Positions 23,338-34,090 of a DNA stretch of 64,000 nucleotides are shown here, one piece after another; position 1 is the first letter of the stretch; each line of letters begins with the position of its first letter. The stretch is from Isoetes taiwanensis. Its lineage: Eukaryota; Streptophyta; Lycopodiopsida; Isoetales; Isoetaceae. The position numbers and the translations under genes are program-made. Location of the stretch: the NCBI GenBank assembly GCA_021234155.1, contig JAJEKV010000015.1, positions 7,474,822 through 7,538,821 on the forward strand. Direction: 5' to 3'. Below the pieces are notes generated by a model. It saw nothing but the letters and a program-made list of their open reading frames with translations, was not told where the DNA came from and made no database searches.

Positions 23338-26300
23338 TTAATCAAATAGTAACTTCTTCAATCTCTTCACACCATCCAAAGCTGTCCTATTTGTTGGTTC
23401 AAGGACAAGTGCTTGCTTGAAATCTAATCACATAAATATTCAGTTCCTCAGTGCAGTGAAATATTAAGAATGAATCTTAAGACATATTGAAATGAATAAA
23501 TAAAAACCTTCATCCGCCTCCCGATACGATCCAAGAAGTTCCCGTGATGTACCTCTCCGCAGATAGGCCTTCACATTCTGAAGTAAAGAAAGACACCAAC
23601 TAAGAAACCTAATAAAATAACTTGGCAATCTCCATGAATAATAAAGCAGCGTGTACCTTCTTGTCCAACTCAATAGCTCTGTCACAATCAGATTCCACTT
23701 GCTGGAAGCTGCAGCAAGCCACAAAAGGCATTTAACAACCGCCAACAGATGATCAGAGCTTGAACCACTCTTACCTGCATAGTGCTAAGTAAGCTGCAGC
23801 CCTATTACTATAATATGTTGAGTTTGTTGAGTCGAATCGAATTGCTTCAGAATAGAAATTGACAGCTTTATGATAATCCCTATTTTTAAATGCCGTGTTG
23901 CCCTGAAGCAATTAAAACATGGTCAGAAATCTTACAAAATACTAGCAAGATAGAATACTTGAATGCTTTACCTTCTCTTTAGCCTGTTCTGCAGCATCAG
24001 GTCTTAAACTTTGAGTGCCTTGAGAGTCATGAGCACCACGAGCACCCTCTGCTTCTTCTTGGAAGGAAGGATAAAACTTTAAAAGTGCATCAAGCAGAAA
24101 ACGGTCTCCCCCTTGCCTTGCAACCAAGGAAACTGCAACAGGGATGTTATCAACCTTTCCTAGTGGTGCACTTACCTGTCCAACAGACAAATTAGCATCG
24201 AAACAAGGACACTAAAGTCCATCTATGAATGCATTAGGAGCTCACAGGATGCAGCCATGACCTACCTGGCAGCATCCAGACATCCCAGCCACACTTGTAA
24301 GAGCAAAAGATTTGGCACGAAATTCATCCAAAATCCTTTTCTTCGAATTCAGTTTTGGAGGTGGACCAGAAGTTGTAGGAAGCACCAGTATAGTATCATT
24401 CTACATGCAGAACACATATAGTGAGTATTTTGCAAACACCATAAGAAATGGGACGAGACAGCAGCTTCAATATGAGCAGAGAGCTAGCTGTTGGATAGAA
24501 ATAGCCCGCTAAAGATGCTTTCCAAATTCACAGGCCATATTTAATTTAGTGTACCAGCTCCAGTGTTGTCTATCATCAACATTCATAGCTACCTTGAGAA
24601 GATCAGCCATAGCTGTCCGGGCATCATCTCTGATTTTCATTGCTTGTGGAATTTTCTCTGGTGTTGCAGCCAAAGCTTCTTTCACCCTCTCCTTTATGCC
24701 AGGCCCAAGCTCAGGGTTCACCTCAGCAAACCATTCTTCATGATTAGTCTTGAATTCAAATCTGCAAAATAGTCAAACATTTTTACATTCAGGATGAACC
24801 ACTATATGCAAGTGTAAATAACAGGGTATTGATCATAAACCTTTGAATCAGGCTAAGTGCTCGGCTTAATGCTGTCAAAGCCAAAACTCCCATCTTTGGA
24901 CCTTTGCATTCTCCATCTTCTAAAAATTCTTTCAGACCAGGGACATTTGATTCAAGGTAATCTCCAAGATTCATGTGAGATACTATCTGCCCTGCAAAAA
25001 AAAGATTCAAACAAAGGAATTAACATCGCAAGCAAGTTACAATTAAATAGAAGGTACTTGAAGCAGTTCATTAGCATAATATAATCATCATATTCCTATT
25101 TATATTTCTATCTGCGGATATAATGTTGTGAAGTTCAATTGAGTGCAGTACAGAAAGGCCCCTCCCAAAGTTTTATCCTTTTAAAAAAAGCAATCGCGCA
25201 AAAATCCCCGTGCATCAAGATGAAAGAACCTCTTGAACCAACTCAATTCATAACTCCATTGAATGCGGCTACTGTGACTACTCTAAACTAATACAGATTT
25301 CAAGCTCATTCTTGTGCCATTAAAAATTTCATCCAAACAGCTATAGGGGCAAATTGTTTCTTTGTGTTGTTTCGATGAAAGTAAGATTACGACGCCAATA
25401 CGAGTAGGAAAGGAGACAAGGTTACATACGTCCAAGGGTCTTTTCAAGCGCCCTTATCACCACCATCTTTGTATGGTCCTGTGAAACTGATGAGAACTGA
25501 AAACAATCGTCTGCAATAATAATACGCCTGGGTTGCCTCAAATCTGTAAATGGCAACTGTAAAAGAACATAACCAACTTGGCGCAAAACCTTTGGATCCC
25601 TTGCAAACCAACCTGCCAGCCATCAAACTCAAAAATTTATAATCTATACTCAGATATTTTAAATTTCTGCAAACTAACTCGCTGCTACTATGTTATACAT
25701 GACTTAAAGCTGAAATAAATCAAAGTCATGCAAAATCAAGATAGACTGGGCTAAATATTTGCCGAAAACTATCCGGTTACTACATTCATGACCAAAAACC
25801 TATTCATCCACCTCGAAGTTCAGAGACTTACCAACAGTGTCAAAACTCTGAGCCATAGGAGTCACACCGACTGTTGAAACAGCTCCATGTGAAGGACGAA
25901 ATCCAAATATACCACAGATTGCTGCAGGAACTCTTACACTTCCTCCAGTATCGGTCCCTGTGAAAATTGACAACATACAGATAAGATGTATACTTTGCAA
26001 AAAAGTACTCATACACCACAGCAGCTTCCTTACCAAGTGAAAAGTCCACTAATTCTGCTGCAACAACAACAGCAGAACCACTTGAAGATCCACCGGGTAT
26101 TCGAGATGGGGCAGCTGGGTTTACAGGTGTTCCATAATGCTTGTTTTCGCCAATAAGACTAGAGACCACAATAGTAACAGTTATCACAGTGCAAAATTAT
26201 TGAACAAGTAGAAATATAAGACAAACTTCTTGTGCACGCTCTACAAGAGGGTACATAATAACAACCACGCAGGCTTCCTGCAGACTTATACCTATATGCA

Positions 26301-26952
26301 AACTCATCCATATGAGTCTTTCCTATGCACTCGGCACCAGCTTGTACAAGAAGTGCCACAGCTGCAGCAGTTTGAATAGCGGCTTCATGAGTATTTGCCC
26401 ATTCTGGATTTCCAAATCCTGTGACGAAGTCTTTTATGTCAAATCTGCACATTACAAACATGTGGCGTTAAAAAATAATCAACTCTAAAACAAAGCAAAT
26501 ATGCGATGTTCATCCATGTCTTTTGTTGCAACTTAAAGGATACTCAATGCCACTTAAAGTGCATTATTTAAAGCAGGTTAGGTCTTTCTTTCTTTGAAGC
26601 AGCAGCTCAAACTTAATTCACATATTCCATTAAGCAAAGAATGGTAGCAATTTAAATTTCCATATTTTATATAACAAGAAGAAATTTACCAATACATTGA
26701 AACTCATTTGCCCTAACTCTAGAGAGACAGGAAAGAAAGAATGGTCACGTACATATCTTTAACTGCAAATGTGAGTCCTGTCAATGGATGTGGAGCTATT
26801 GGTGGTGGAGGTGGTGGAGGTGGAAGCAATTTTAAAAGCTGAATGAATGCTCCATTTGCTTCTTTCACTTCCTTCCGTTGCCTGCGGCTAAGGATAAAAA
26901 CCCCAGCCAAACCAAGACCGACGAGTACCCATAGGTTTTTGGATGAAGACAT
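23338..26952 (-). CDS. TOC64: Toc64/OM64-type outer-envelope amidase-TPR protein
   Basis: Thirteen exons on the minus strand join in frame to 1,782 nt, or 593 codons plus stop, matching the family length of about 590-600. They are 26952-26753, 26444-26292, 26158-26034, 25957-25832, 25612-25430, 24991-24841, 24761-24593, 24400-24266, 24175-23972, 23902-23775, 23708-23657, 23577-23508 and 23423-23338; all have GT and AG borders. Residues 7-22 form the N-terminal membrane anchor, followed by a run of eight prolines. Residues about 55-440 are an amidase-signature domain and about 475-593 are three TPR motifs that in this family dock Hsp90/Hsp70-bound preproteins at the chloroplast or mitochondrial surface. 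The amidase triad positions look filled: K65 (TFAVKD), the PGGSSSG serines at 142-144, and S166 in DTGGSVR. Paralogue identity (Toc64 or OM64) cannot be decided from this sequence. Confidence 0.95.
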
Positions 26953-28748
26953 TCCTCCTGCAAAGCATTACCAATAATTGTAAGGTGATGATTCAACTGC
27001 CTCAACTTACACAAATTACGAACCTTGCCCCATGGGCCTCTGAAGGAAGCTAGAACTGGAACCCGTGATTCCTGTATTGATTTTCTTAAACCTCACTGAA
27101 CCCTCAACGCCACTAAAACCTAGTTTTACTTCTGCAACACCGAAGTTCGTCAACAAGCCATGTTCAATGCTCTTCATAAAAATGCGAGCATACAGAAAAC
27201 AAAAAGTCCCTTAAAATACCATATAAAATCCTCAGCTAAGCCCGCGACGAATTTAATTGTGAACAAACCTTGAGCTAAACTCCCTGAGGTTTGAACTGTT
27301 AAAACCCTCAAAAGAAAAAGATGGTGTTGAAAGACAATATGTCACAAGGAAGGACGGAACTACTTCTAAAACTACAGGAAGGACGAAGAATTGACGTCCC
27401 AAAATGCCTGCTGAGCGCTCTGGGCGCTCCCCTCCGCCGTTAGACGGCGTGTGCTAAAGCCTACGCTACTGGGGTTTGGGTATATGCTGCTTGGAGATAG
27501 AGTTAAGGACACGAAGCTTGTCCTCATTTGTCACAGATAAGACATTAGGGCAAAATAATAAGGCTGGAAATTCACATTTATATACTTGGCCATTGGAAAT
27601 TCAAGTTCTTTTCTTACTTCCTTTAGTTTCTATCTTGTGGTGATACGGTGGGCTCCTTCCTATATGGTGACATCCAAATTCATGGCCTCTAGTCTCATGG
27701 TAAGTTGGTGATATGGTGCACCAAATTGAAAGGCCTCTAGTCCCGTATAAAATCTCAAGAAGCTCAACTGCGGCTTTTCCTACAAAGCCCAATTGCATGA
27801 AGCTAGCTTAGAACATCATCTGGGCGGACTATTGATCAACGCGAGTGAACTGCGCGACGACGCTTTGTAGAAGAGGGATGTGATTGATTTGGGGCACATG
27901 TTTAGCGAGGATCACCGGAGTGAAGCACAGGATCTAATTTTCTTTCTCTCGCATAGAGCCCTATCGAGGTAAACCCCAACAAAGGGCAAAAGACGATCCA
28001 AGGAGTGCTGAGCTGGCTTTGCTAAGGGGAAGAGGGAAAAGCAGATATCAAAAGAGTCCCAGTGAGCCGCGTAATAGGCGACCACCTTGCGCGGTCCAGA
28101 GGGCATCTTCCCTGAGCCATGGGATGAAGCCCCGACCCCTATCCAATTCCCGGGCTAATTCCCCTTTCATATCGGTGTTCCCATGCCCCAGGCGTTTTCT
28201 TGCAAAGCTACTGCACAAAACATCAGAGAAAACCAATAAAACATACCCCAACCCTCCTCCTTGCTCCTCAGCAATTAGAGAACTTGTTGTTGGGCATTGG
28301 CTATATAAACTTTAATTTTAGACTAGCCGCCACGGCAATCGTTGCAACCAGTTGTAAACTTTGGTAAAGGGCGTAGGATCATTTTACCTAGGATTGGGGG
28401 ATCTTGAGGTGTGATCCCGGAGGACGGAATCCCACCTTACTGCGTAGTTACTGCGCAAAACTGCGGGCCCTTATAAGCAAAATCAGAGTTCTTTGCAGTT
28501 CGTTTTCCTCCCTCGATTCTCCACAAATCGAATGGGATAACTTCAGGCATGGTCGGAATGGGCTGGAGAAGAGCATTAGGTAGGAGCCAAGGAGGAAACG
28601 CAGCGAGCGCCGCTGCTATAAGAAATCAACCATGGGGCCAAAAATAGGCCTTAAACTGCACAGTCACCCATTAACTGCGCAGTTGACGGCAAAATCCCAG
28701 AGGAGGGAATTCCATGTGGGGATCCCGGAGGACTGTATCCAATCCAGG
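26953..28748. other. Toc64 5' flank and 5' exon region of a plus-strand gene
   Basis: The part next to 26,952 is the likely 5' UTR and promoter of Toc64. A plus-strand transcript of unknown start probably ends its first exon at 28,748, just before donor GTAAGA. Open frames on the minus strand at 27,912-28,251 show no recognisable motif. Around 28,440-28,700 there are repeated motifs such as 'actgcgcag' and 'gatcccggagga' (28,412 and 28,722), suggesting an internal duplication. Confidence 0.4.
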
Positions 28749-29007
28749 GTAAGATTATCTCACGCCTTGGTAAAGCGGATCGGTGAAGATGTGAAATTAG
28801 GAAAATTCGCCGACGCGATTCTTCTGACCTCGTAATACGCCTGCTGCTCTCTCTTTGTACTTGGGTCCCATAGGCCAGTTGGTCTCCGTGGACGATAAAA
28901 TCATATTCTATTCTATTCTATTCTGACCTCGTTTAATGGATTTTTCCTGTAGGTTCATGATGTCTACCGCGAAAGCTCTTTTAGCTAGTAGAGCTGTGGT
29001 GGCTAAG
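28749..29007 (+). CDS. Start exon of an unknown host gene, with preceding intron
   Basis: An intron from 28,749 (CAGG|GTAAGA) to 28,952 (TTTTTCCTGTAG) precedes an exon 28,953-29,007 that ends at a strong donor, AAG|GTAAGA. The exon has two successive ATGs at 28,957 and 28,960 and encodes MMSTAKALLASRAVVAK, which looks like the beginning of an organelle targeting sequence. Downstream exons were not found; the LINE-derived and plastid-derived DNA that follows may have disrupted the gene. The intron carries an 87-bp LINE insertion. Confidence 0.45.
28834..28920 (+). mobile_element. 87-bp 5'-truncated LINE with 12-bp target-site duplication
   Basis: The segment contains ggtctccgtggacgataaaa followed by three to four ATTCT units. 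It is the reverse complement of the 3' ends seen at 10,431 and 21,831. It is flanked by the exact duplication ttctgacctcgt at 28,822-28,833 and 28,921-28,932. Insertion was into the intron 28,749-28,952 of a host gene. Confidence 0.9.
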
Positions 29008-30361
<1,354 letters not shown>

Positions 30362-31919
30362 TGTGACATTCCAGGTAAGTATACGGCATACGTATACACC
30401 CAGGACACGTCACCAAGACATACTGGGCCTAAGGGTCCAAGTGAGGGTCGATCATAATGGTTTTATTTAGCTATGATAATTAATCCATTATAGATAATTA
30501 TAAAGTTTCATGGCTTAATTACCATTAGCTAATAAGCACCAATAAGGGGGCGCCACCTGGCCCAAATCGATTGGCCAGGAGGACTTTCCATTTTGGGCCT
30601 AGGAAAAGGGGTTCTGCCCCATTTTCTCTCCCAAATTCGAATTTCAGACTAAGGAGGAGGAGCAGCCAGCAGCCCAAGCTTGATTTACCAACCATCATCT
30701 ACCAGTTCCGAGAAATGGACTCTTATCGTGACCATGGCTCGAGCCAGGACACTGGTTAGTATGTAGATAGCTTGGATTTCTAGATAGTCATAGGATTAAC
30801 CCTTGTATGGATAGATGTATGGTTAATCTCTACTTTATGTTCTATTCAAAGTTATGGATGGATGGATGTATAGGGATAGCTTTCTTTCTGTTCCTACTGT
30901 GTTTTATGGGTAAAAGGGTGGGTAGAGACCTAAAGGCCATCTAGAAGTAGGGATGTTCCTAGATAGAACCCCTAAAACCCAGTATATGTGGCCTGTGCAC
31001 AAGAGCCTACCTGGCTGTGGATGCTATGAGGTGGTTCAGCACCATACAACGGGTATGAAGGTGAATCGGGGGTGGGGTCCTGCCTAGTGCGGCTACGGGA
31101 CTCCTACAGTGTGCTAGACTTATAGCCAGTCACTGTGTGTGGGCTGGGTATGGGTCTGACACTCTCTGGGCCGGAGGGTGGGAGCCTGTATGGCCGCCCT
31201 GGGCTCGAACAGGTTGGTGAGCTGACCTTTAGATTTAGGGGAGTAAGTCGGGTATGGATGCGGGGGTCGCTGATGCGGCACGTGTTCTCTAGCACACCCA
31301 GGGATCCGTCATACCCAGGGAGAAGACGCCTCTCTGACCTGCCTCATCGGACCGGGGAGATGTAACCCGGAGTAGTCCCAAAGGGTGATTCCTTGGGATT
31401 GCGTCTCCGAAGGGCTACAAGCACGTCATAGCATGATTCAGCCTACCTGCAAAGTGTGCACAGGAGGGGCGGATGGAGTGGACAACCCTAGCCATTGTCT
31501 TATGCCAGCCAACACCATGTTATATTTCCATCTGTTTATATCTTGAGACCCTGGCCGTCAGTTGATCCCTTGGAGTCCGAGCCCGGGGTAGTGCGTTGTT
31601 GATATGTCATTTCATGTTGTTATGAATGGATTACGTTACCATGATGATGAGGATGGGCCACCCTTCGTGGTGGTATATTATTCTGCATTATGATTGTATG
31701 CTAACGTGTATGTGTATGCTTCTGCTGTATAGGATTTCCCATTGAGGACGTGGGGCGAATGACACCTCCGTGATCCTCGCCCGGATACTTGGCCATCCCA
31801 AGCAGTCCGAGTATGACGGAGGACCTTGCCATGGCGACTGGGTCGCCATGGGAGGGGAAGTCCCGTATCTATACGATGGGAGCATCGTATGGATTCTGGG
31901 AGCGTCACAGTATCAGAGC
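30362..31919 (+). repeat. 5' LTR of the chromovirus (1,558 bp)
   Basis: It starts TGTGACATTCCAGGTAAGTA and ends GGGAGCGTCACA, and matches the two pieces of the 3' LTR (49,921-50,924 and 61,907-62,448) apart from point changes and a few indels. Near its start lies an interrupted inverted pair, GTATACGGCATACGTATAC. It contains the short ATG leader exon at 30,715-30,754. Confidence 0.93.
30715..30754 (+). promoter_or_regulatory. Candidate LTR leader exon: ATG, 13 codons, splice donor
   Basis: An ATG at 30,715 (gagaaATGG) opens 13 codons (MDSYRDHGSSQDT) plus one base, then GTTAGT as a possible 5' splice site at 30,755. Splicing would leave phase 1. Candidate acceptors at 33,473 or 33,503 (H3), 34,090 (ORF3), 37,303 (ORF4) and 38,010 (gag) all restore the open frame when joined to this one-base remainder. 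The same exon is present in the 3' LTR near 50,287. The related solo LTR has an ATG at 34,904 and candidate donors at the same place but with a different leader. Confidence 0.6.
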
Positions 31920-31933
31920 ATGATTTTGGTGGA
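31920..31933 (+). promoter_or_regulatory. Primer binding site, initiator Met tRNA type
   Basis: Directly after the 5' LTR the sequence GTATCAGAGCATG matches the core of the usual plant retrotransposon site TGGTATCAGAGC, complementary to the 3' end of initiator methionine tRNA. The first two bases deviate. Confidence 0.75.
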
Positions 31934-32585
31934 CCAAAATTGCTGCACTGACTAGACTCTAACTCGTTAGTTGACGTCAATTTCTCCTAGGATAGAACGT
32001 CCCAACTCAGTAATTCGTGTTGTAGTAGGCCTAGTTATGGGAGGAATGACTTAATTGGGGAGAAAATTGCTCTTTAGTGGAGTGGCTAAGACCAGGAAGT
32101 GGAGCCAGACATTAGAATTTTGGATTCGTCATAACTTTCTCCACGTAGCTCGGATCGCCGAGATTTTTATTCCAGCACGTCCGGCACGGTCGAAATACCC
32201 TAGGAGAGTCGTTACCTGGCAGAGAAAAGATGAGGAAGGGCCCCGAAAAGTCAACTTCGGGCCAGCTTGCATTTCGGTCGACTTCGAAATCCTGATAGAA
32301 CGCTGTATAATGCCGTCTTACCCGGCCGCATATTTCCGGCCAGATAAATTTTTTTTTTTTTTTAAAAAAAAAATAAATTAAATTTGAAAATTTCAAAATT
32401 TAAAAGTTGGACGGCCGTTTTTTTTTTTTTTTTGTCCTTTCTTGCCTTGCACGCCTCCGCCCGCCTGTTTCCACGTCCGCCATAGCCACCGGACCCGAGC
32501 TTGCTCTTTCACCTTGTGTTTCTCCACGGTCTCCTCCACCCTCAGCGCCTTATTTCCTGCTTCTATAATCGTCAGCGCCTCACTT
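31934..32585 (+). other. Leader region between primer site and ORF1
   Basis: No gene was seen. The stretch includes A/T-rich homopolymers at 32,347-32,375 and a T-run at 32,418-32,433, followed by pyrimidine-rich sequence ending in CTCAG and GTCAG. Those AGs are not in the right phase to join the LTR leader exon to ORF1. Confidence 0.5.
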
Positions 32586-33401
32586 ATGGCCAACACCAAG
32601 ACTACCCTAGATCCTACTACCCTCAATATACCTCAGATATATGCACTGATTGCGCAGCATATGGCTGCCAACCCTGATTTGATTGACATTCTTTTAAATG
32701 AGTTGGTGCAGCGGTTTGCTAGCGACCTTAGGATACCTTATCCTATATTCCATTTTTCCGAGCAGTTTTTTATTAAGCTGAATCTTCAACAGCTGCCATA
32801 CACCATAGTCGAGCAACCTGACCTGGTTATGGTGTTAATCAAGTTTTATCCCCCTGAGTGTGAGGAGCACCCAGAGGAGGAAGCCATTTGCATTGAGTCC
32901 GCCCGCGTCCAGTCATTAGCTCGAGAAGATGACCGTCGGGAAGTAGAGAGGGCAGACACAGAAACCCGGGCTCGGGAATACAGGTACTTGGGCCATGGGT
33001 GGGCCATTATTAATTGCCAAGCCCTTGAGATTCCCCCATATGAGTGGCATGAAGCCTCACAGACATTTACCTAGGGACTGATCTCCGACATCAGCTTGGA
33101 TTATCTGACGACAGTCCAGATTGACATGACCCGGCGGCCCGACCGCTACCATGCCGAGCTGATCCGAAGGGTTGCGAACCGAAGGTTTGCCCAGATGCAA
33201 GCTGATATGGAACGGGCCCGTCAGTTCTAGGAAGAACAGGATAGGGCTCAGCAGGAGCGCCAACAAAAGGAGCAGCAGGATAAGGAACCCCAAGACCAAC
33301 CGGCCAACAGGGAGCAGGAAAACCAGCAGGGGCCAAATCAGGCGGATAAGCCGCCCATTAAAAGACGGAGGAAAGCTGTGGCCTATAAGTCCGGCAGCTA
33401 G
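32586..33401 (+). pseudogene. Chromovirus ORF1, basic nuclear-type protein, unrecognised
   Basis: An ATG at 32,586 opens a single frame of 271 codons interrupted by two TAG stops at 33,072 and 33,228, both explained by CAG to TAG changes. The N-terminal half is helical and hydrophobic (NPDLIDILLNELVQRFAS). The middle is very charged and rich in Arg/Glu (REDDRREVERADTETRAREY). The C-terminal part is a Gln/Glu-rich helix ending in a likely nuclear localisation signal, PPIKRRRKA. I do not recognise the family and see no zinc knuckle or protease motif. It is the first ORF after the primer site and could be translated from unspliced RNA. The next ORF is H3-like, so a role linked to chromatin or nuclear entry is possible but only inference. 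Confidence 0.7.
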
Positions 33402-33473
33402 TATAAAGATAAATTAAAGACTGTCGGCAGTATTGGAAGCATACAAGCTCGACTCAGAGGCAGGAGCGGATAG

Positions 33474-33850
33474 ATGCCTCACGGCCCCATCCCGTGACTG
33501 CAGCTAAGACGGTTCCCCCGAAGAAGGGGCCGCCTCCGAAGCCTGCGAAGAAACCCCACCATTTCCGACCTGGCACCGTGGCTTTACGGGAGATCCGTAA
33601 ATACCAGAAGACCACGGAACTCCTGATAAGGAAGCTGCCTTTTCAGAGGTTGGTTCGGGAAATAGCACAAGAGTTCAAGACCGACCTCCGCTTCCAGACT
33701 TTTGCGATTTTGGCACTGCAGGAGGCCGCCGAGGCCTATCTAATAGCTCTTTTTGGTGTTGCCAACCTTTGTGCCATTCACGCAAAGAGAGTCACAATAA
33801 TGACCAAGGACTTAGCTCTTGCCCAGAGAATCAGGGGAGAACATCCATAG
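33474..33850 (+). CDS. Histone H3-like protein encoded by the retrotransposon
   Basis: The frame contains a nearly complete histone H3 fold: alpha-N ([15 protein letters not shown]), alpha-1 ([19 protein letters not shown]), loop 1 with KTDLRF, alpha-2 with [15 protein letters not shown] and [11 protein letters not shown], and alpha-3 with [11 protein letters not shown]. Conserved features include the K56- and K79-equivalent lysines and the Cys/His of the H3-H3 interface. The usual EDT before NLCAIHA is replaced by GVA. The tail is short, rich in Lys and Pro ([15 protein letters not shown]), and lacks the ARKS motifs around K9 and K27. There is no in-frame ATG; acceptors at 33,472-33,473 or 33,502-33,503 would join it in phase to the LTR leader exon. 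Loop 1 has canonical H3 length, so it is not an obvious CENH3. The frame is intact although neighbouring ORFs carry stops. Confidence 0.92.
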
Positions 33851-34090
33851 CTCGCCAAGGGCACTTGTATTGTAACAAATTTTGGTTATAATAAGGAAAC
33901 CCAATTTTCTTACTGTGTCCTATTATGGATTAGATAGCTCCAATTTCGTACTTTTCTTTTTTTTCTTTAAAAAAAAATTAATTAATTATAATGCTGACGC
34001 CAGCATAAAAGGTTATAAGAGGACTTCAAAAGTTAGGGTTTCATTTTCACCTATCACCACCTATTTATTGTCCTCCCTCCTGCCTTTCAG
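33851..34090 (+). promoter_or_regulatory. Spacer with poly(A)-like signal and 3' splice site before ORF3
   Basis: After the H3 stop the sequence becomes AT-rich with TAATAAGGAA near 33,890, then runs through a long A/T tract to a strong polypyrimidine-AG (tcctccctcctgcctttcag) ending at 34,090. Other accessory ORFs are preceded by the same kind of spacer, suggesting separate 3' ends and separate acceptors for each ORF. Confidence 0.55.

Noticed and set aside
33474-33850. Ordinary host histone H3 gene next to a retrotransposon
   Set aside because: It lies between primer site and gag of the same element, has no ATG of its own, has an aberrant tail and C-terminus, and its frame fits the LTR leader exon.
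33474-33850. Centromeric H3 (CENH3)
   Set aside because: Loop 1 has canonical H3 length and sequence (FKTDLRFQ); only the TT in QKTTELL recalls CENH3.
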